The notes under the pieces: generated by a model
Databases searched by the model: none
The model's input: only the letters and a program-made list of their open reading frames with translations
What the model was told of the DNA's origin: nothing
NCBI GenBank assembly: GCA_910580005.1
Contig: CAJTXH010000042.1
Location: forward strand, 1-20,159
Direction: 5' to 3'
Source of the DNA: an uncultured Lachnospiraceae bacterium
Lineage (GTDB): Bacteria; Bacillota; Clostridia; Lachnospirales; Lachnospiraceae
Length of the DNA stretch: 20,159 nt
Translations under genes and position numbers: made by a program
Shown: positions 1-6,702 of the stretch, piece after piece
How positions within the stretch are numbered: the first letter of the stretch is position 1
How the letters are laid out: each line of letters begins with the position of its first letter

Positions 1-18
1 CCAGTGCTGAAAGCACTG
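1..18. repeat. Dispersed hairpin repeat, copy 1
   Basis: The window opens with CCAGTGCTGAAAGCACTG, a near-perfect hairpin (stem CAGTGCT/AGCACTG, loop GAA). The same 18 bases occur again at 17373-17390, between smpB and the tmRNA. Both copies lie just beyond the end of a gene, and both are followed within about 12 bases by GTTAC. A role as an intergenic hairpin repeat or a terminator is inferred. The copy touches the window edge, so its full extent is unknown. Confidence 0.6.
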
Positions 19-21
19 CTA

Positions 22-54
22 GTTACTATGAACAGCGTAGCTGTGAATAGTAAC
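22..54 (-). terminator. Hairpin downstream of the deacetylase gene
   Basis: GTTACTATGAACAG (22-35) and CTGTGAATAGTAAC (41-54) form a 14-bp stem with two adjacent mismatches around the loop CGTAG. It lies about 40 bases past the deacetylase stop codon on the minus strand, so it probably protects or ends that transcript. There is no clear T-run, so an intrinsic terminator is not proven; it may be part of a larger repeat with the 1-18 hairpin. Confidence 0.4.
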
Positions 55-96
55 AGATAAATGTAAAACTGGATTTTAACTGGTGCTTATTTAGAT

Positions 97-378
97 TTAA
101 TTACTTGTATCAGGAGATGTGCTGCTGGAATTGCTTGTATTTAACAGATGCTGGCGGCCCTCTGTATCCATTTTGTAATTATCTTTATAGATAAGTTCTG
201 ACATTGTTACTAATGTAAATCCTTTTTCTTTCAAGCCTGTAATAAGCTGCTCAAGTGCCTGGGCTGTATATTTTGCACCATTGTGGCAAAGAATTATAGA
301 ACCATTGCCAAGGTGTTTGTGGTTTAAAACTGTATTTAAGATGGAGTCTGTTCCATAGTCTTTCCAGTCCAGGCTGTC
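97..378 (-). pseudogene. Polysaccharide deacetylase, 3' part, cut off by the element
   Basis: This stretch encodes the last 93 residues of a carbohydrate-esterase-4 polysaccharide deacetylase, from DSLDWKDYG to the stop at 97-99. It contains the motif 5 histidine (IILCHNG, residue 254 of the rebuilt protein). The rest of the gene lies at 6712-7380, beyond a 6.3-kb element. The reading frame can be extended upstream to a nominal ATG at 438, but those 20 residues are element DNA (left end) with no ribosome site, so it is not an independent gene. After precise excision, the Asp codon split at 376-378 and 6712-6714 is rebuilt in frame, giving a 315-aa membrane-anchored enzyme. In the integrated state this fragment is probably not translated. 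Confidence 0.85.
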
Positions 379-380
379 AC

Positions 381-396
381 TATACGCAACAGATGG
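381..396 (+). repeat. Left inverted arm of the element (half of attP)
   Basis: TATACGCAACAGATGG is the exact reverse complement of 6695-6710. It starts two bases inside the GA/TC core at 377-378. Similarity continues with small gaps (GGCAATACAG here, GGAAACAG at the other end), as expected for the two half-sites of a serine recombinase attP. Confidence 0.85.
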
Positions 397-479
397 CAAT
401 ACAGTAAATATAAGGCTTTGAAACAAGAAGCAAGTCATTCTGGATTTGTTTTTGAAGCAATATACTTGCTGGATAATAG

Positions 480-512
480 AAAAGCCTGAAACAATAGTTT
501 CAGACTTTCCAT
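480..512 (-). terminator. Terminator hairpin at the recombinase stop codon
   Basis: AAAGCCTGAAAC (481-492) and GTTTCAGACTTT (497-508) pair with one mismatch around a 4-base loop. The stem overlaps the recombinase stop codon (500-502). On the minus strand it is followed by CTTTTCTATT, a modest T-rich tail. It probably stops recombinase transcription before it reaches the deacetylase remnant. Confidence 0.5.
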
Positions 513-1975
513 ATAATTTCTAATGAATCTTTACTAACTAAAATTTTACTGATAAAAGCTTCAGCAGTCTGGTGCTTTTGCTGTTTATCAAGATTTTTGA
601 ATATAATATTACCCATCTGGCGGTTTGCTTGTGTGTGTTTAGTTTTCATTATACTAATGATTTTTTTACGTTCTGCATCCAGTTTTTCTATCTGTTTATT
701 CAGATAAGAAACAGTAATTTCTGTGGATTCTGCAATACAATTGACCAGACGTTCAATTTTTTCTTCAATTTTTACAAGTTCCATTTTTTGTTTTGAATTA
801 TAAATGGGTTCATTTACACTATCATTATGGCATCTGGATAATATTTCCTCTATGCTTTTTTGGACAGCATCTTCAATCTCGTTTATATTTATAAGAAATT
901 CTTTTACGCTGCATATGTGCATATTATAATGTCCGCTACAGGCAAGAAAAAGATTGTTTTTATATCCTTTTTTTACAATAACCGCATATCCGCATACAGC
1001 ACATTTTAAAAGTCCTGTAAGCCATGAATTATTTCCTTTGCCAGAATTTTTTAATTGTTTGTTTCTTTCAAGCTTATATTGGCATTTAAGCCAGATTTCA
1101 GAAGGGATTATTCCGGGGAAATTCATTAGTGACACAACATGGTCTTTAAAGTCTGAATATTTTCTTGTGGAGACATTACGTTTTCCTGTTACTTGTGCAG
1201 CGTGTGTACCATCAAACTCATCAATTTCATTTGAAAATTTTGTAATACCCTTGCTGCGGTAGTATGTATATACGTCTATATCTGCCTGTACATAAAGGGG
1301 GCTATGAAGTATACGGCTTACTGCTACATTATCCCATGCTTTTCTTCTGCCACAGAAAACACTTTCTGCTGAAAGTATTTTTGCAATACTTCCTAATGAT
1401 TCGCCCTCTTTAATATAAGTATAAAACATTTTTTCAACAATTTTTATATTTTCGTCTTTAACAAGGGTTGGAACACTTTTTCCTGGTATATTTGTCCTGC
1501 CATTATGGAAACCAAATGGCGCCGGCCCTCCAAGCCATGTACCATATTTAGCACGTTCATAATAATTATCCTTTACACGTCCTGCAATAGTTTCACGTTC
1601 AAGCTGTGCAAAAACCATTATAATATAAATCATAGCACGCCCCACAGGTGTTTCAGTATCGAACTTTTCACTTACAGAAATAAAGGCAACATTGTAATTG
1701 TTTAATTCTTCCCACATCTGTCCAAAATCTGTAATAGAACGGGACAAGCGGTCAAGACGGTAGACAACAACCTTATCTATAAGCCCTCCCCTTACATCTT
1801 GCATCATCTGGCAAAACTGTGGTCTGTCTGTATTTTTTCCACTAAAGCCTTTATCCTTGTAAATTATGAACTGGGTATTTTCATTACATTCTTTTTTACA
1901 TATATCAATTTGCGCTTCTATTGAAAGACTGTCTTTTTTATCTACTGACTGTCTTGCATAAATTGCTGTAGCCAT
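500..1975 (-). CDS. Large serine recombinase (TnpX/TndX-like)
   Basis: This 491-aa site-specific recombinase probably excises and integrates the element that carries it, by cutting all four strands with a serine nucleophile at a central dinucleotide. The N-terminal resolvase domain has the catalytic serine at residue 10 (YARQS) and the arginine-rich active-site segment YRLDRLSRS (72-80). A recombinase domain follows (APFGFHNG). A zinc ribbon with C325, C328, C346 and C355 comes next, then a charged coiled-coil region, which is the order in large serine recombinases. The start at 1975 is preferred because AGGAGGG lies just upstream; a longer frame to 2026 exists but lacks such a site. The gene lies about 120 bp from the left end and reads toward it. 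A hairpin at 2031-2076 separates it from the 50-aa gene upstream. Family membership is certain, and its role on this element is strongly supported by the ends. Confidence 0.93.
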   Translation of the reverse strand: MATAIYARQSVDKKDSLSIEAQIDICKKECNENTQFIIYKDKGFSGKNTDRPQFCQMMQDVRGGLIDKVVVYRLDRLSRSITDFGQMWEELNNYNVAFISVSEKFDTETPVGRAMIYIIMVFAQLERETIAGRVKDNYYERAKYGTWLGGPAPFGFHNGRTNIPGKSVPTLVKDENIKIVEKMFYTYIKEGESLGSIAKILSAESVFCGRRKAWDNVAVSRILHSPLYVQADIDVYTYYRSKGITKFSNEIDEFDGTHAAQVTGKRNVSTRKYSDFKDHVVSLMNFPGIIPSEIWLKCQYKLERNKQLKNSGKGNNSWLTGLLKCAVCGYAVIVKKGYKNNLFLACSGHYNMHICSVKEFLININEIEDAVQKSIEEILSRCHNDSVNEPIYNSKQKMELVKIEEKIERLVNCIAESTEITVSYLNKQIEKLDAERKKIISIMKTKHTQANRQMGNIIFKNLDKQQKHQTAEAFISKILVSKDSLEIIWKV

Positions 1976-2030
1976 AAATTCCCTCCTGCTTTTAGGTAAT
2001 AGCATTTTGTTATCTGGTAAATACATTAAT

Positions 2031-2076
2031 AAAAGTACACTAAGGGAGTGGTTCTTATATCCCTCAATGTACTTTT
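2031..2076 (-). terminator. Hairpin between the 50-aa gene and the recombinase
   Basis: AAAAGTACA (2031-2039) pairs with TGTACTTTT (2068-2076), and inside it AGGGA (2043-2047) pairs with TCCCT (2060-2064). On the minus strand the stem ends in ACTTTTATTAAT. It lies between the 50-aa gene and the recombinase, 55 bp upstream of the recombinase start. It could end transcripts of the small gene or act as an attenuator limiting recombinase expression. The regulatory role is inferred. Confidence 0.5.
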
Positions 2077-2107
2077 GGAAATTAACAGATTAATGGCATT
2101 ATTAATT

Positions 2108-2260
2108 CTATGATGCCCTTTTATCTGTTTTATCTTTATCCTTTGTTTCCTCAAGTTCGTACTGGAATTTCATATGTAACTGTCTGTAGATTTTTTTAAT
2201 TGCCTCCTGGCGTTCCTTGTCATCTGGATAAGACTTAGGAAAAGTCTGTTTTACCTGCAT
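2108..2260 (-). CDS. 50-aa charged protein upstream of the recombinase
   Basis: This short frame encodes 50 residues, starting MQVKQTFPKSYPDD and ending KDKTDKRAS. GGAGGTGATATT immediately before the ATG is a near-perfect ribosome site, which makes a short real gene likely. The protein is soluble and highly charged, probably helical in the middle (ERQEAIKKIYRQLHMKFQYELEE), with a Lys/Asp-rich tail. I do not recognise a family. It sits directly upstream of, and on the same strand as, the recombinase. Recombination directionality factors of serine recombinases are often small charged proteins encoded near the recombinase, so that is a reasonable but unproven guess. It could equally be a small regulator. 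Confidence 0.7.
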   Translation of the reverse strand: MQVKQTFPKSYPDDKERQEAIKKIYRQLHMKFQYELEETKDKDKTDKRAS

Positions 2261-2322
2261 AATATCACCTCCAATATAAATTCAATAATAATAAGTATGC
2301 GCATAAACCAATATTTAAGCCA

Positions 2323-2353
2323 GTTATATTATTATCTAAAATAATAATATAAC
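2323..2353. repeat. 13-bp AT-rich perfect inverted repeat
   Basis: GTTATATTATTAT (2323-2335) and ATAATAATATAAC (2341-2353) are perfect complements around CTAAA. The repeat lies between two minus-strand genes, the unknown 121-aa gene and the 50-aa gene. No T-run follows on either strand, so it looks more like a protein-binding or mRNA-processing site than a terminator. Confidence 0.45.
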
Positions 2354-2369
2354 AATGAAAAACAGATAC

Positions 2370-2735
2370 CTACGGATTATTGTGTTTGCTATTTACATGA
2401 TATTTTTGATAGCAATAACATTTTAAAGAATTTAGCTTTATTGCATAATATCTTGTTCCGCTTTTTTTAACCGTTAAAGCATTTGAATTATCTGTATGAA
2501 GCAGTTGTTGTTTATATAAAAATTTTACAGCCTGTGATACATTTGTTTTGCATCCAAGGTAATTTTCCAGTCCTATTTCTAATGCTAATGGTGTAATATA
2601 TAAAGAATCAGTAGTGCTAAACATCTGTTTTATACTGGATTGTGGAATTTGTTCAGGCATATTATTTTTATCAACCGCTTCATAAATAATTAATGCCCAG
2701 TCTTCGCCGTATTCTAATGCTTCCACACGTTTCAT
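2370..2735 (-). CDS. Unknown 121-aa element protein, possible DNA-binding fold
   Basis: I do not recognise this protein. The start at 2735 (MKRVEALEYGEDW) is preferred because AGGA lies 8 bases upstream. A longer reading begins at a TTG (2765) without a ribosome site. The middle (about 50-110) has two short helix-turn-helix-like stretches: ITPLALEIGLENYLGC, then SQAVKFLYKQQLLH followed by TVKKSGTRYYAIK, which resembles a winged-helix wing. The tail is rich in Tyr, Lys and His. There is no signal peptide or membrane segment. It lies inside the element, upstream of the 50-aa gene and the recombinase, and an 18-bp inverted repeat overlaps its promoter region. A regulator of the element is plausible but unproven. 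Confidence 0.6.
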   Translation of the reverse strand: MKRVEALEYGEDWALIIYEAVDKNNMPEQIPQSSIKQMFSTTDSLYITPLALEIGLENYLGCKTNVSQAVKFLYKQQLLHTDNSNALTVKKSGTRYYAIKLNSLKCYCYQKYHVNSKHNNP

Positions 2736-2750
2736 GTGGATTTCCTGGTT

Positions 2751-2768
2751 TTTATAGCAATCCAATAA
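2751..2768 (-). repeat. 18-bp inverted repeat, left copy
   Basis: This segment is the exact reverse complement of 2908-2925 (core TTGGATTGCTATAAA). Extended with one mismatch, the match covers about 22 bases. It lies 16 bases upstream of the 121-aa gene start, where TATAAA could serve as its -10 box. With the right copy it brackets a 27-codon frame. Operator or promoter function is inferred. Confidence 0.6.
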
Positions 2769-2819
2769 AATACTAATAATATTGACGAGGAATGCATAAT
2801 AAAGATAGAGGTGATAAAA

Positions 2820-2903
2820 ATGCTGGACAACATCAGGTATTCTTTTTCAATGGTTTGTGAATCAGATTGCCAGGGATGGTTTCATTCATGCTTTATTTAT
2901 TAG
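2820..2903 (+). CDS. Possible 27-aa peptide between inverted repeats
   Basis: A 27-codon frame starts at ATG 2820 after AGAGGTGATAAAA, a good ribosome site, and begins MLDNIRYSFSMVCESDCQ. It ends at 2903, five bases before the right 18-bp inverted repeat. It has no recognised family. It is in the unassigned gap between the divergent element operons. The ribosome site is the only positive evidence, so it may be a leader peptide or chance. Confidence 0.3.
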   Translation: MLDNIRYSFSMVCESDCQGWFHSCFIY

Positions 2904-2907
2904 TAAT

Positions 2908-2925
2908 TTATTGGATTGCTATAAA
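2908..2925 (+). repeat. 18-bp inverted repeat, right copy
   Basis: TTATTGGATTGCTATAAA is the exact reverse complement of 2751-2768, with the two copies 139 bp apart and pointing away from each other. The identical TATAAA ends would make two divergent -10-like boxes, one for the 121-aa gene and one reading toward the AAA genes. Confidence 0.6.
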
Positions 2926-3156
2926 TAAGAAACTATTAGGATGAAAATAATTAAAGAATAGCAAAAAGTGCAATCCAGCAATTATTATAATTTCATAAAG
3001 CCGCCTCATACATTATGCTGCCTGGACTGCCATAATTAAGTTGAAAATTATTAATACATAGGAATTTTTCAGGATATAAAGAGATGCTTTAAATAAAAAA
3101 GATTGTTATGTGTTGCAGATATGTGTTATAGTAAATGTAAAAAGAGGTGTATTATA
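2926..3156 (+). promoter_or_regulatory. Leader and promoter of the AAA/nuclease pair
   Basis: No gene is seen here. A plausible promoter reads TTGTTA (3103-3108), an 18-base spacer and TATAGT (3127-3132). AGAGGTG then precedes the ATG at 3157. The rest of the stretch is AT-rich with no strong structure. Confidence 0.45.
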
Positions 3157-4854
3157 ATGGAATATATAAAACCGTTACCTATAGGAGTGGAATTTTATAA
3201 GGATATGGTAAGTGAAGGGTATTATTATGTGGATAAAACTTTACTTATAAGGGATATACTTGCGCAGAAAAGCAAGGTTACATTATTTACACGTCCAAGG
3301 CGTTTTGGCAAGACACTTGCACAGAGCATGTTAAAAACTTACTTTGAAAAAGAAATATTGCCTGATGGGACGGCAGTTGATAATTCAGTATATTTCAATG
3401 GAAAGAAAATTATGGAGGCAGGAGAGGAATATACAAAACATATGGGGCAGTACCCTGTAATTTTTTTATCACTTAAATCAGCAAAACAGCCTTCATATGA
3501 TATAGCATATGAAAAGATAAAGGAAAGCGTTACAAATGAATTTATCAGGCACAGGTATGTACTTGAGGGTGATGCTTTGCTGCCATTACAGAAGGAACGT
3601 TATAATTTATTTATGGAACAGAAAGCAAGGCTGCCAGAATATGCTACATCACTATTATTTTTATCAGACTGCCTTGTGCAGTACCATAAGCAGAAAGCAG
3701 TAATCCTTATTGATGAGTATGATGTGCCACTTGAAAATGCTTATTTTGAAGGGTTTTATGACAAAATGGTTTCATTTATACGTTCATTGTTTGAGTCAGT
3801 GCTAAAAACAAATAAAAACCTGGGATTTGCTGTAATAACTGGATGCCTGCGGATTAGCAGGGAAAGTATTTTTACGGGGCTTAATAATCTTGAAGTTGTA
3901 TCGGTTCTTGATGAAAACTATGCAGAGTATTTTGGTTTTGTACAGGATGAAATTGATGATATGCTTGATGCCTATGGCATACAAGACAGGTCAGATGAAG
4001 TAAAGCAGTGGTATGACGGGTATTTTTTTGGAAATACAGATGTGTATAATCCATGGAGTCTGATAAACTATGTGAAGGATATTGTATACAAAAATACAAA
4101 TTTTCCAAAGCCATACTGGTCTAATACATCCTCTAATAGTATTATACGTGAATTGGTTGAAAAGGCAGATGATATTACAAGACGTGAGCTTGAGGAACTT
4201 GTAGCTGGAGGGGCAATAGAAAAACCAGTACATGAGGATATTACTTATGCAGATATATACAAATCACAGGATAATTTATGGAACTTTTTGTTTTTTACAG
4301 GTTATTTAAAAGCTGTGGACAAAAAGTTTGAGTCTGATACCAGTTATTTTGTTTTAAAAGTTCCTAACAAGGAAATACGTAGTATTTACAAAAATAAAAT
4401 ATCAGAATGGTTTGATGAAAAAATAAAAGTGGCAGATTTTTCAAGGTTATATAATGCGGTGGTAGATGGTGATGCAAAAGTTTTTGAAGACTGTTTAAGA
4501 AAACAATTATATGGAAGCATTAGTTACATGGATAGTGCAGAGAATTTTTACCATGGTTTTCTTTTAGGGATTTTAGGAGGGCTTCAAGGTTATGATATAT
4601 TTTCAAACCGTGAAAGTGGGGAAGGGCGTTATGATATACTATTAAAACCATATGATGAGCGGAAGGCTGCTGTAATTATTGAACTAAAACGTGCACAAAG
4701 ATTTACGGAGATGGAGGGAATGTGCCAGAAGGCATTGCAGCAAATAGAGGATAAACATTATGATGCGGAACTTATTGATGAAGGCTATATGTTAGTTAAG
4801 AAATATGGGATATGTTTTTGCAAAAAAAGCTGTATGGTAATGATAAATGGTTAA
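3157..4854 (+). CDS. AAA-ATPase-like / PD-(D/E)XK nuclease protein, copy 1
   Basis: This 565-aa protein belongs to the large AAA-ATPase-like family fused to a C-terminal PD-(D/E)XK nuclease-type domain, common in gut anaerobes and of unproven function. The N-terminus (about 1-300) has the family's altered Walker A loop RPRRFGKT (46-53) and Walker B VILIDE (182-187). The C-terminal nuclease core shows GRYDILL with D493, then IIELK with E509 and K511. The start at 3157 follows AGAGGTG; an 18-codon extension to 3103 has no ribosome site. It is followed 41 bp later by a second copy that is identical over the first 944 bases but diverges in the nuclease part. Lying as cargo on a recombinase element, it may be a defence or competition module, though that is inference. 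Confidence 0.88.
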   Translation: MEYIKPLPIGVEFYKDMVSEGYYYVDKTLLIRDILAQKSKVTLFTRPRRFGKTLAQSMLKTYFEKEILPDGTAVDNSVYFNGKKIMEAGEEYTKHMGQYPVIFLSLKSAKQPSYDIAYEKIKESVTNEFIRHRYVLEGDALLPLQKERYNLFMEQKARLPEYATSLLFLSDCLVQYHKQKAVILIDEYDVPLENAYFEGFYDKMVSFIRSLFESVLKTNKNLGFAVITGCLRISRESIFTGLNNLEVVSVLDENYAEYFGFVQDEIDDMLDAYGIQDRSDEVKQWYDGYFFGNTDVYNPWSLINYVKDIVYKNTNFPKPYWSNTSSNSIIRELVEKADDITRRELEELVAGGAIEKPVHEDITYADIYKSQDNLWNFLFFTGYLKAVDKKFESDTSYFVLKVPNKEIRSIYKNKISEWFDEKIKVADFSRLYNAVVDGDAKVFEDCLRKQLYGSISYMDSAENFYHGFLLGILGGLQGYDIFSNRESGEGRYDILLKPYDERKAAVIIELKRAQRFTEMEGMCQKALQQIEDKHYDAELIDEGYMLVKKYGICFCKKSCMVMING

Positions 4855-4895
4855 AATATGACAGCTTATATAAAGTTTGAAGGAGAGATATTTTA

Positions 4896-6602
4896 ATGGA
4901 ATATATAAAACCGTTACCTATAGGAGTGGAATTTTATAAGGATATGGTAAGTGAAGGGTATTATTATGTGGATAAAACTTTACTTATAAGGGATATACTT
5001 GCGCAGAAAAGCAAGGTTACATTATTTACACGTCCAAGGCGTTTTGGCAAGACACTTGCACAGAGCATGTTAAAAACTTACTTTGAAAAAGAAATATTGC
5101 CTGATGGGACGGCAGTTGATAATTCAGTATATTTCAATGGAAAGAAAATTATGGAGGCAGGAGAGGAATATACAAAACATATGGGGCAGTACCCTGTAAT
5201 TTTTTTATCACTTAAATCAGCAAAACAGCCTTCATATGATATAGCATATGAAAAGATAAAGGAAAGCGTTACAAATGAATTTATCAGGCACAGGTATGTA
5301 CTTGAGGGTGATGCTTTGCTGCCATTACAGAAGGAACGTTATAATTTATTTATGGAACAGAAAGCAAGGCTGCCAGAATATGCTACATCACTATTATTTT
5401 TATCAGACTGCCTTGTGCAGTACCATAAGCAGAAAGCAGTAATCCTTATTGATGAGTATGATGTGCCACTTGAAAATGCTTATTTTGAAGGGTTTTATGA
5501 CAAAATGGTTTCATTTATACGTTCATTGTTTGAGTCAGTGCTAAAAACAAATAAAAACCTGGGATTTGCTGTAATAACTGGATGCCTGCGGATTAGCAGG
5601 GAAAGTATTTTTACGGGGCTTAATAATCTTGAAGTTGTATCGGTTCTTGATGAAAACTATGCAGAGTATTTTGGTTTTGTACAGGATGAAATTGATGATA
5701 TGCTTGATGCCTATGGCATACAAGACAGGTCAGATGAAGTAAAGCAGTGGTATGACGGGTATTTTTTTGGAAATACAGATGTGTATAATCCATGGAGTCT
5801 GATAAACTATGTGAAGGATATTGTATACAAAAATACAAACTTTCCAAAGCCATACTGGTCTAATACATCTCCTAATAGTATTATACGTGAACTGGTTGAA
5901 AAGGCAGATGATATTACAAGATGTGAGCTTGAGGAACTTGTAGCTGGTGGGACAATAGAAAAACCAGTACATGAAGATATTACTTATGCAGATATATATA
6001 AATCACAAGATAATTTATGGAACTTTTTGTTTTTTGCAGGTTATTTGAAGAAAACAGGGGAAAGATGGGACGAACAGTTACATAGGATTTATCTTTATCT
6101 TGCAATACCTAATAAAGAAATTTCATATATTTACCATAATATAATTATTGAATGGTCAGACCAGCGGATACAGGCATGTGATTTGTCAGGACTTATAAAG
6201 GCATTGGATAATGGTGACTGTATAGCTGCCTCCGATATTATTACAGGGCAGCTTTTAGATACAATAAGTTTTTATAACTATAAAGAAGATTATTACCATA
6301 GATTTCTTGCCGGGCTTTTAAAAAATAATACAAAATATTATTTGAAATCCAACAGGGAGAGTGGGTTTGGAAGGTATGATTTAGTGCTTAAAACACATAG
6401 AATAAGAAATGGAAGGGCAATTATTCTTGAATTTAAAACTGCAGGGAGTATCAGTGAAATGGAAAATGGCTGTAAAAAAGCGTTGGAACAGATAGAAGAG
6501 CTGCATTATGACAGTGATATAATAAATGAAGGTTATACAGATATAATTAAATATGGTGTGTGTTTTTATAAAAAAGAATGCCTGGTGATGATGGGCAGAT
6601 AG
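4896..6602 (+). CDS. AAA-ATPase-like / PD-(D/E)XK nuclease protein, copy 2
   Basis: This 568-aa paralogue of the gene before it is preceded by AAGGAGAG, a better ribosome site than copy 1. The ATPase part repeats RPRRFGKT (46-53) and the same Walker B. Bases 4896-5839 match 3157-4100 without a difference that I could find. Scattered changes then begin, and after GYLK (about residue 386) the proteins are clearly different. The nuclease core is kept: GRYDLVL with D495, and ILEFK with E512 and K514. A predicted ATPase with a common body and a different nuclease end suggests gene conversion or exchange between copies. It ends just before an inverted repeat at the element's right end. The family is clear, the function unknown. 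Confidence 0.88.
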   Translation: MEYIKPLPIGVEFYKDMVSEGYYYVDKTLLIRDILAQKSKVTLFTRPRRFGKTLAQSMLKTYFEKEILPDGTAVDNSVYFNGKKIMEAGEEYTKHMGQYPVIFLSLKSAKQPSYDIAYEKIKESVTNEFIRHRYVLEGDALLPLQKERYNLFMEQKARLPEYATSLLFLSDCLVQYHKQKAVILIDEYDVPLENAYFEGFYDKMVSFIRSLFESVLKTNKNLGFAVITGCLRISRESIFTGLNNLEVVSVLDENYAEYFGFVQDEIDDMLDAYGIQDRSDEVKQWYDGYFFGNTDVYNPWSLINYVKDIVYKNTNFPKPYWSNTSPNSIIRELVEKADDITRCELEELVAGGTIEKPVHEDITYADIYKSQDNLWNFLFFAGYLKKTGERWDEQLHRIYLYLAIPNKEISYIYHNIIIEWSDQRIQACDLSGLIKALDNGDCIAASDIITGQLLDTISFYNYKEDYYHRFLAGLLKNNTKYYLKSNRESGFGRYDLVLKTHRIRNGRAIILEFKTAGSISEMENGCKKALEQIEELHYDSDIINEGYTDIIKYGVCFYKKECLVMMGR

Positions 6603-6640
6603 ATTTAGTATATATTGTAAGAAGAATTTTTACAGGTATT

Positions 6641-6702
6641 ACAGATGGAAACCTGCATTTTCAAAAGTATGGTTTTATAGGAAAAATGCTGTTTCCATCT
6701 GT
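6641..6702. repeat. Subterminal inverted repeat at the element's right end
   Basis: ACAGATGGAAAC (6641-6652) and GTTTCCATCTGT (6691-6702) are perfect complements, and the match continues with one gap into GCATTTT on each side. The right half overlaps the terminal arm, so the terminal arm sequence is present twice in opposite directions. It could be an extra recombinase-binding site or a hairpin that ends the AAA operon transcript. Confidence 0.6.

Noticed and set aside
379..438. An independent 113-aa gene starting at ATG 438
   Set aside because: The first 20 codons are element-end DNA with no ribosome site; only 97-378 is the deacetylase end.
3802..4233. Minus-strand frames inside the AAA gene (repeated at 5541-5972)
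   Set aside because: They repeat only because the AAA genes repeat; no ribosome sites, and they lie antisense to a clear coding frame.
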